Positions 1 through 4,528 of a DNA stretch of 6,775 bases are shown here, piece by piece; positions within the stretch are counted from its first letter, which is position 1; every line of letters starts with the position of its first letter. Location: positions 1 to 6,775 of the forward strand of contig JAGWMH010000097.1 of the NCBI GenBank assembly GCA_028871775.1, in the 5' to 3' direction. This stretch comes from Betaproteobacteria bacterium. Its GTDB lineage: Bacteria; Pseudomonadota; Gammaproteobacteria; Burkholderiales; Gallionellaceae. The translations under genes were made by a program, and so were the position numbers. Under the pieces are notes generated by a model. The model was not told the origin of the DNA, searched no databases, and saw nothing but the letters and a program-made list of their open reading frames with translations.

Positions 1-469
1 AGATTTTCTTGTCGGCGAAGCCGAAAAGCTCGATTTTTTGCAGCGGCTTGCGCTCGTCCTTTTTCTTGTGCACCGGCAGCAGCGCACCGTTCACCCATGC
101 GCCGTACACCGCCAGCTCGGCGGCGCGTTTGCGCTGCGCCTCATCGCCCAGCACGACGATGCTGATGCTCTTGGGGTTTTCCCCCAGCAGCAACTGCAAT
201 GCCTTGCGCACCTGCACCTGCTGCGCAAACGTGTCCTTCTCGAGATCCAGCATGCCCCACGCCACCAGCGCGCCGTTTTCGGCATTCGCGGCGACGGGCG
301 ATTTCACCAGCTCATCGGCCTTCATGTCGCGCCGCACCAGCACGGCCTTGAGCAACCCACCGTGCGGCAGGTCTTTTGGCAGCGCCTTGGCCTTCGGCAG
401 CAGCACCAGCAAATGCGTGGCTGAAGGGGTGGCGGGCAGGGTCTGGGATAAGGTGAGTTGTGCTAGCAT
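1..469 (-). CDS. Probable M17-family (leucyl aminopeptidase-like) peptidase, N-terminal part, cut by the window edge
   Basis: An open frame of 156 codons starts with ATG at 469 and runs leftward off the window without a stop. The start is supported by a GAGGA ribosome binding site at 478-474, four bases before the ATG, and by an intergenic region directly upstream. The product begins [20 protein letters not shown] and contains the stretch [12 protein letters not shown], an alpha/beta pattern (for example [12 protein letters not shown]), then a basic segment [18 protein letters not shown]. That last segment resembles the end of the non-catalytic N-terminal domain of M17 leucyl aminopeptidases, where a lysine-rich 'KKKEPKPLK' strand precedes the catalytic domain. 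The metal-binding catalytic half lies outside the window, so activity cannot be judged. M17 enzymes are cytoplasmic, normally two-metal exopeptidases that remove N-terminal residues from peptides. The gene is divergent from thyA. The family call rests on pattern memory of a poorly conserved domain and is moderate. Confidence 0.6.
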   Translation of the reverse strand, partial: MLAQLTLSQTLPATPSATHLLVLLPKAKALPKDLPHGGLLKAVLVRRDMKADELVKSPVAANAENGALVAWGMLDLEKDTFAQQVQVRKALQLLLGENPKSISIVVLGDEAQRKRAAELAVYGAWVNGALLPVHKKKDERKPLQKIELFGFADKKI

Positions 470-473
470 GGTG

Positions 474-478
474 TCCTC
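474..478 (-). promoter_or_regulatory. Ribosome binding site of the M17-like peptidase gene
   Basis: On the minus strand GAGGA is followed by CACC and then the ATG at 469. The 4-nt gap is slightly short, but this is the best Shine-Dalgarno match near any start in the window, and it fixes the start of the leftward gene. Confidence 0.55.
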
Positions 479-498
479 GAATTTAACTGTTGGATTTC

Positions 499-524
499 GT
501 CATTCCGGCCTGCGCCGGAATGAC
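499..524. repeat. Perfect palindromic repeat, 11-bp stem with 4-nt loop
   Basis: GTCATTCCGGC (499-509) is followed by the loop CTGC and the exact reverse complement GCCGGAATGAC (514-524). This 'GTCATTCCGGC...GCCGGAATGAC' form is a pattern I recognise from scattered intergenic repeats in many proteobacterial genomes, so it is probably one copy of a dispersed family. It sits between two divergent genes. If the minus-strand -10 box at 541-546 is real, the hairpin would be in the 5' leader of the peptidase mRNA. Its right arm also supplies a -35-like hexamer for thyA. No T-run follows on either strand, so it does not look like an intrinsic terminator. Confidence 0.8.
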
Positions 525-548
525 AACACTAATAGCCGCAATTATACG
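520..548 (+). promoter_or_regulatory. Candidate sigma-70 promoter for the thyA unit
   Basis: ATGACA (520-525, five of six matches to TTGACA) is followed by a 17-nt spacer and TATACG (543-548, four of six matches to TATAAT). A start about seven bases downstream would leave only a few bases before the thyA ATG at 558. That fits the absence of a clear Shine-Dalgarno sequence and would make the mRNA nearly leaderless. This is a visual match only. Confidence 0.3.
541..546 (-). promoter_or_regulatory. Perfect TATAAT -10 box for the leftward peptidase gene
   Basis: The plus-strand ATTATA at 541-546 reads TATAAT on the minus strand, a full consensus -10. Transcription would begin near 534 and give a leader of about 65 nt carrying the palindrome and the GAGGA site. 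No good -35 is seen at 16-18 nt. TTGGCG at 566-561 is only 14 nt away. The box overlaps the proposed thyA -10, so the two promoters would be mutually exclusive or bidirectional. Confidence 0.35.
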
Positions 549-557
549 AGCTTCACC

Positions 558-1373
558 ATGCGCCAATACTTAGATTTAATGCAGCACGTGCTCACCCACG
601 GCACAAAAAAAACCGACCGCACCGGCACCGGCACGGTCAGCGTGTTCGGCTACCAGATGCGCTTCAACCTGCATGACGGCTTCCCGCTGGTCACCACCAA
701 GAAGTGCCACATGAAATCCATCATCCATGAGCTGCTGTGGTTCTTGCGGGGTGACACCAACATCAAGTATCTCAAGGACAACGGCGTCAAGATCTGGGAC
801 GAGTGGGCGGACGAGAACGGCAACCTCGGTCCGGTGTACGGCAAGCAATGGCGCTCCTGGGCCACGGCGGACGGGCGCGTGGTGGACCAGATTGCCGAAG
901 TGGTGGAGCAGATCAAGAAGAACCCCGATTCGCGCCGTCTGATCGTGTCTGCCTGGAACGTGGGCGAGCTCGACAAGATGGCGCTGGCGCCCTGCCATGC
1001 GTTCTTTCAGTTTTATGTGACCCCTGCGGCAGGCCCGGGACAGGCTGGCAAATTGTCCTGCCAGCTATACCAGCGCAGCGCCGACATTTTCCTCGGCGTG
1101 CCGTTCAACATCGCCTCATACGCATTGCTCACGCTGATGGTGGCGCAGGTGTGCGGCCTTGAGCCGGGTGACTTCGTGCACACCTTCGGCGATGCGCACC
1201 TGTACCTCAACCACATGGAACAAACACGCGAGCAACTGTCGCGCGAACCGCGTCCGCTGCCAACCATGCGCATCAACCCCGGCGTGAAGAATATTTTCGA
1301 GTTCAAATTCGAGGACTTCACGCTCGAAGACTACGACCCTCACCCGGCGATCAAGGCGCCGATAGCGGTGTGA
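558..1373 (+). CDS. thyA: Thymidylate synthase ThyA
   Basis: The 271-residue product methylates dUMP to dTMP using 5,10-methylene-tetrahydrofolate and releases dihydrofolate; it acts in the cytoplasm as a homodimer. The family motifs fall at E. coli numbering up to the insertion: Arg21 in DRTGTGT, Glu58, Trp80, Tyr94, Arg126-Arg127, and the catalytic Cys146 in [13 protein letters not shown]. After it come RSADIFLG, the dUMP-binding Asn184 in PFNIASYA, and His214/Tyr216 in GDAHLYLNH. The C-terminus KAPIAV is the usual closing tail. Compared with the 264-residue E. coli enzyme there are seven extra residues just after the catalytic strand (155-164). The ATG at 558 was chosen because homology begins exactly there; the frame is open upstream to position 9, but that part is antisense to the peptidase gene. 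The stop overlaps the next gene's GTG by 4 nt, suggesting translational coupling. No strong ribosome binding site precedes the start. Confidence 0.97.
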   Translation: MRQYLDLMQHVLTHGTKKTDRTGTGTVSVFGYQMRFNLHDGFPLVTTKKCHMKSIIHELLWFLRGDTNIKYLKDNGVKIWDEWADENGNLGPVYGKQWRSWATADGRVVDQIAEVVEQIKKNPDSRRLIVSAWNVGELDKMALAPCHAFFQFYVTPAAGPGQAGKLSCQLYQRSADIFLGVPFNIASYALLTLMVAQVCGLEPGDFVHTFGDAHLYLNHMEQTREQLSREPRPLPTMRINPGVKNIFEFKFEDFTLEDYDPHPAIKAPIAV

Positions 1374-3295
1374 AGCGCGGCAGCAAAAAAGCAACGGCCA
1401 CCGCCCCGGCGCCCGGCGGCAACGCGCCTGAGGGCCAGCAGTTGGTGCAGTTGCTGGCCGACCTGCGCCGCTTCCGCGCGGAAGCGGAAAAAACCCAGAA
1501 AGCCTGCATGGATAAATGGCGCCCCCATATCCAGCGCCGCGAATTTCTTACTTCCGCAAAAAACATGGGGGCTTATATCGGGCTGCGCCGCCATGATTTG
1601 CGCCACGCCCAGTCCCTGCTTTCCGCGATTGGCTTGTCCTCTCTCGGACGTGCCGAGGGGCATGTCCTCGCCAATCTCGATGCCGTCATCAACGCACTCG
1701 ATGCGCTGACCGGTGCGCTTCCCGACCCGAATGAAATTCTGCGCACCGCGCAATCCTTCACCAAAGTCGGCAGCTACCTTAATCACCAGGCCGTCCGCCT
1801 GTTTGGCGCCGCACCCCGCCATCGCTCGGTTCGAATCATGGTGACATTCCCCAGCGAAGCCGCTTCGGATTACGGATTTGTGAAAGAACTGGTTAGCCGC
1901 GGGATGGACTGTGCGCGCATCAACTGCGCTCATGACGGCCCCGAAGCATGGCAGAAGATGGCGGCCTTCGTGCGCCAGGCGGAACAGGAAACCGGGCGCT
2001 CATGCAAAGTCCTGATGGACCTGGCCGGGCAAAAACTGCGTACCGGCGAGATTGCACTTGGCCATAGCGTCGTCCACCTCAAGCCCAAGCGCGACTCTCG
2101 CGGTTCCTTTGTGGAGTCTGCAACCGTTATCCTGGACGGCAGCGGCCTGCCGGGGCGGGAAGCCTTCAAGGACGGATTGGGACGCAGGATCCCGGCGCGG
2201 CTGAGCGTGGAGGCAACATGGCTCAAGCGGTTAAAACTGGAGGACAGGATCGAATTTACCGATCTGCGCGGAAAGAGCGGCGCGCTCATCGTGGATGAAA
2301 TCCTGTCGGCGACCGAGATACAGGCTTCCTCAATGGGGAGTGCCTATCTGGAGGAAGGCATAGCGCTGACCCACTTCCTGCATCACAAGCGAAGCCATCC
2401 GGTGTTTGAAACATTGATCGGCCCGATTGATGCTCCGCCGCTTCCCATCGTGCTCAGGGTCGGGGATGCGCTCCAGCTCACCAACAATACGGCACCGGGC
2501 GCACCCACGGAAATTGACGAAGAGGACAAGAGCATCATTCCCGCCCATATCGCCTGTGAGCAACCCGCCATCTTTGCATACCTCAAACCGGGAAACCGGG
2601 TGCTGATGGATGACGGCCATATCCACGCCAAAGTCGAGGCGCTGAATGCCGAAGGCGCATTGCTGAGAATAACCCGTGCCCGGCCGCAAGGCTCAAAACT
2701 GGGGCCGGAAAAGGGGCTTAATTTCCCGGACACGGATTTGAATTTTCCCGCGCTCACCGACAAGGACAAGCGTGATCTTGATTTCATCGTGGAGCATGCG
2801 GACATAGTCGGCTATTCATTTGTCCAGTCCGGCGAAGACATGGGGCAGCTGATTTCCGCGCTGGCCGAACGCGGCGCGGACAATATCGGTGTGGTGGCAA
2901 AAATCGAAACCAGGCTCGCCCTGAAGAATCTGCCCGAAATCATCATTCGCGGCGCGGGCAGCCATCCCTTCGGTGTGATGATTGCGCGCGGCGACCTGGC
3001 CGTGGAAATCGGCTATGAACAACTCGCGGAAACCCAGGAGGAAATCATGTGGCTGTGCGAATCCGCCCATGTTCCGGTCATCTGGGCGACCCAGGTACTG
3101 GAAGGGCTGGTCAAGCAGAACATGCCTACGCGCGCCGAGGTGACGGATGCCGCGATGGCGGAACGCGCCGAATGCATCATGCTCAACAAGGGGCCGTTCA
3201 TACTGGATGCGATAGACGTGCTGGATAATCTTGTCGCCCGGATGCAGTCGCACCAGACCAAGAAAACCGCTCAGATGCGCACTCTGCATTGGTAA
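1370..3295 (+). CDS. Pyruvate kinase-like protein with N-terminal extension, enlarged B domain and no C-terminal domain
   Basis: This 641-residue protein starts at a GTG overlapping the thyA stop (GTGA). Residues 1-20 are low-complexity and basic. Residues about 21-150 look helical and contain [11 protein letters not shown] and [20 protein letters not shown] recognise this as an N-terminal region shared by a group of uncharacterised pyruvate kinase-like proteins. The barrel follows: substrate arginine Arg183 in ARIN, His188, Arg224, the catalytic Lys511 and metal ligand Glu513 in KIE, Asp542 in ARGD, Thr574 in WATQ, and [10 protein letters not shown] at 586-595. These match PEP, metal and proton-transfer residues of true pyruvate kinases. 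Thr113 and Glu117 (muscle enzyme numbering) are replaced by Leu218 and Lys222, as in potassium-independent enzymes. The B-domain region (about 226-447) is roughly twice the usual size. The usual MLSGESAKG loop reads MLNKGPF, and the protein ends soon after, without the C-terminal allosteric domain. It lies 5 nt before folA. PEP/ADP chemistry is plausible, but the substrate is uncertain. Confidence 0.88.
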   Translation: MKRGSKKATATAPAPGGNAPEGQQLVQLLADLRRFRAEAEKTQKACMDKWRPHIQRREFLTSAKNMGAYIGLRRHDLRHAQSLLSAIGLSSLGRAEGHVLANLDAVINALDALTGALPDPNEILRTAQSFTKVGSYLNHQAVRLFGAAPRHRSVRIMVTFPSEAASDYGFVKELVSRGMDCARINCAHDGPEAWQKMAAFVRQAEQETGRSCKVLMDLAGQKLRTGEIALGHSVVHLKPKRDSRGSFVESATVILDGSGLPGREAFKDGLGRRIPARLSVEATWLKRLKLEDRIEFTDLRGKSGALIVDEILSATEIQASSMGSAYLEEGIALTHFLHHKRSHPVFETLIGPIDAPPLPIVLRVGDALQLTNNTAPGAPTEIDEEDKSIIPAHIACEQPAIFAYLKPGNRVLMDDGHIHAKVEALNAEGALLRITRARPQGSKLGPEKGLNFPDTDLNFPALTDKDKRDLDFIVEHADIVGYSFVQSGEDMGQLISALAERGADNIGVVAKIETRLALKNLPEIIIRGAGSHPFGVMIARGDLAVEIGYEQLAETQEEIMWLCESAHVPVIWATQVLEGLVKQNMPTRAEVTDAAMAERAECIMLNKGPFILDAIDVLDNLVARMQSHQTKKTAQMRTLHW

Positions 3296-3300
3296 CCGCC

Positions 3301-3795
3301 ATGGCCGAGAAACAAATAGCAATCATCGTCGCGATGGCGAAGAACCGCACCATCGGCATCAACAACACGCTGCCGTGGCGCATCCCGGAAGACCTCAAGC
3401 ACTTCAAGGCGCTCACCATGGGACATCATCTCATCATGGGGCGCAAGACTTTCGATTCCATCGGCAAGCCGTTGCCGGGCCGCACCACGGTGGTGGTGAC
3501 GCGCGACCGCAGGCTGAGGATAGACGGCTGCACTGTCGTGCATTCACTGCCCGAGGCAATCGCATCATGCGCAAGCGACCCGCAGACTTTCGTGGTCGGC
3601 GGCGAGGACGTTTACGCACAGTCGCTGCCGCTGGCGGATACGCTCTACATCACCGAGATTCAGCAGGATGTCGCTGGAGATGCGGTATTCCCCGCATTCG
3701 ACAAGGCGGAATGGCGGGAAGTGTCACGCGAAATACGCCATCAGGAAACGCCGCAACCGCTGGAATACCACTTCGTCACCTATCGCCGCAATTAA
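3301..3795 (+). CDS. folA: Dihydrofolate reductase FolA
   Basis: The 164-residue product reduces dihydrofolate to tetrahydrofolate with NADPH in the cytoplasm and so regenerates the cofactor oxidised by ThyA. Visible motifs are the N-terminal strand IAIIVAMAKNRTIG, Trp26 in LPW followed by the substrate-protonating acid Asp31 in PEDL, the NADPH-binding GRKTFDSIG (47-55) with PLPGR (57-61), the second nucleotide loop VVGGEDVY (98-105), and Thr118 in LYITEI. Length is close to the E. coli enzyme (159 residues). The ATG at 3301 gives a normal N-terminus five bases after the stop of the pyruvate kinase-like gene. An in-frame TTG at 3289 would overlap that gene and add only four residues. No strong ribosome binding site is seen, so translation probably depends on coupling to the upstream gene. 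Confidence 0.97.
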   Translation: MAEKQIAIIVAMAKNRTIGINNTLPWRIPEDLKHFKALTMGHHLIMGRKTFDSIGKPLPGRTTVVVTRDRRLRIDGCTVVHSLPEAIASCASDPQTFVVGGEDVYAQSLPLADTLYITEIQQDVAGDAVFPAFDKAEWREVSREIRHQETPQPLEYHFVTYRRN

Positions 3796-3801
3796 ACGAT
3801 T

Positions 3802-3839
3802 AAAAAGAGCCGTTCGTGTTGAGCCTGTCGAAACACGAA
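3802..3839 (-). terminator. Possible intrinsic terminator for leftward transcription inside the repeat
   Basis: Read on the minus strand, the stem TTCGTGTT...AACACGAA (3839-3813) is followed by CGGCTC and a run of five T (3806-3802). The outer arm AGAGCC at 3880-3875 could pair with the GGCTCT that runs directly into the T-run, making a longer branched stem. It lies about 260 nt beyond the hslR stop, so it could end the decarboxylase-hslR transcript. The large loop and the distance keep confidence low. On the plus strand no T-run follows, so it is a poor terminator for folA. Confidence 0.3.
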
Positions 3840-3880
3840 TGGCCTTCGACAAGGCGCTCCTGAGTTTATCGAAGGGCTCT
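3806..3880. repeat. Composite inverted repeat of the 'GAGCCTGTCGAA' intergenic type
   Basis: Nested symmetry is visible. The outer arms are AGAGCC (3806-3811) and GGCTCT (3875-3880). An inner stem is TTCGTGTT (3813-3820) with AACACGAA (3832-3839). A second stem is CCTTCGA (3843-3849) with TCGAAGG (3869-3875). The 13-mers at 3820-3832 (TGAGCCTGTCGAA) and 3861-3873 (TGAGTTTATCGAA) match at 10 positions. The TTCGACAGGCTCA-type core is one I recognise from dispersed intergenic repeats in many proteobacteria, so this is probably a decayed copy of such an element. It begins 10 nt after the folA stop. Confidence 0.75.
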
Positions 3881-3955
3881 GATAGAACAACTAAGTATTG
3901 ACCAAGCACGATAACCTCGCGCTAAGTCACTACTTAAGGCCGAACGGACTCTCGC

Positions 3956-4084
3956 TGACGGTGGCTATCGCAACCCAAGGTACCGGGTACAAAAACCAAA
4001 GGCAAAAACCCAAGGTACCGGAGTCGATTTCTTTTTTGCAAATTAACGGATCGGCTTCGCGTTTCTTTTGACGATGGCTATTGC
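3956..4084. repeat. Nested direct repeats: 16-bp outer pair and 15-bp inner pair
   Basis: TGACGGTGGCTATCGC (3956-3971) and TGACGATGGCTATTGC (4069-4084) match at 14 of 16 positions. Between them AACCCAAGGTACCGG occurs exactly twice (3972-3986 and 4007-4021), 35 nt apart, the first copy directly abutting the left outer repeat. Each inner copy contains the palindrome GGTACC. The arrangement is non-coding by appearance. I cannot name the family. Confidence 0.75.
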
Positions 4085-4098
4085 GTTGTTCACCCCAT

Positions 4099-4515
4099 CT
4101 ATTCGTAATTTCCCCACACTCCGCCCTTCCTGCTCCCCGATTCGAACCGCTCGATCTCGCGCCGGTCGCGCTTGGTCGGCCTGCCTTTGAATGTCGGTTG
4201 CAGCTGTGCCCTGATCTGCGCGGCGAGGGCTTCACGCTGGGTGCGGCTGGCTTCGCTCTCGCGGTAGAGTTTCTGCGCCTCGGGTGCTCCGCCGCGCTTG
4301 CCGGATAGCGCGAGCACTTCGACATCAAAGCGGTATTGACCGATGCGGATATCCAGCCTGTTGCCGACGGCAATCGCCTTGGCCGGTTTGACGCGCGCTG
4401 CGTTGACCAGCACCCGGCCGGTTTCCACCGCGTCGGCGGCAAGGCTGCGTGTCTTGTAGAAGCGCGCCGCCCACAGCCATTTGTCGATGCGCAGCTTGCC
4501 GGTTTCGCCGGTCAT
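4099..4515 (-). CDS. hslR: Heat shock protein 15 (Hsp15), S4-domain RNA-binding protein
   Basis: The 138-residue product matches E. coli Hsp15 (133 residues), which binds free 50S subunits still carrying a nascent chain on peptidyl-tRNA and helps recycle them after heat stress. The S4 RNA-binding domain occupies about residues 8-65 and begins with the near-invariant LRIDKWLWAARFYKTRSLA (8-26), followed by the GRVLVNAARVKPAKAI strand-turn. The family's C-terminal basic helix is seen as GRPTKRDRREIERF (111-124) in an Arg/Lys-rich tail. The ATG at 4515 gives the expected N-terminus. It lies 13 nt after the decarboxylase stop, with no good ribosome binding site of its own (an AGGA at 4536-4533 is 17 nt away), so translational coupling is likely. 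No heat-shock promoter is visible because the upstream sequence is coding. Confidence 0.93.
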   Translation of the reverse strand: MTGETGKLRIDKWLWAARFYKTRSLAADAVETGRVLVNAARVKPAKAIAVGNRLDIRIGQYRFDVEVLALSGKRGGAPEAQKLYRESEASRTQREALAAQIRAQLQPTFKGRPTKRDRREIERFESGSRKGGVWGNYE

Positions 4516-4528
4516 TGCGATGGCAGTT

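Larger units (their letters stand above)
3796..4098. other. Convergent intergenic region rich in repeats, no gene seen
   Basis: These 303 nt separate folA from the convergently transcribed hslR. They hold a composite inverted repeat (3806-3880), two pairs of direct repeats (3956-4084) and a T-rich stretch near 4028-4036. The short open frames crossing the region are made of the repeats and show no protein family signature. I find no RNA gene. Confidence 0.6.

Noticed and set aside
9..557. In-frame 183-codon upstream extension of thyA
   Set aside because: It is antisense to the peptidase gene, has low-complexity Ser/Ala/Arg composition, and ThyA homology starts exactly at the ATG at 558.
3289..3291. 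TTG start for folA
   Set aside because: It overlaps the upstream stop region and adds only four residues; the ATG at 3301 gives the normal DHFR N-terminus.
3668..3909. Small open frames on both strands past the folA end
   Set aside because: They consist of out-of-frame folA plus repeat sequence and have no recognisable protein features.
3972..4021. CRISPR-like array from the two 15-bp repeats
   Set aside because: There are only two short copies with a 20-nt spacer and no cas genes nearby; repeat length and number are too small.
3979..4036. GGTACC copies followed by a T-rich tract as a folA terminator
   Set aside because: The only pairing is a 6-bp stem with a loop of about 29 nt, and the T-run does not directly follow the stem.
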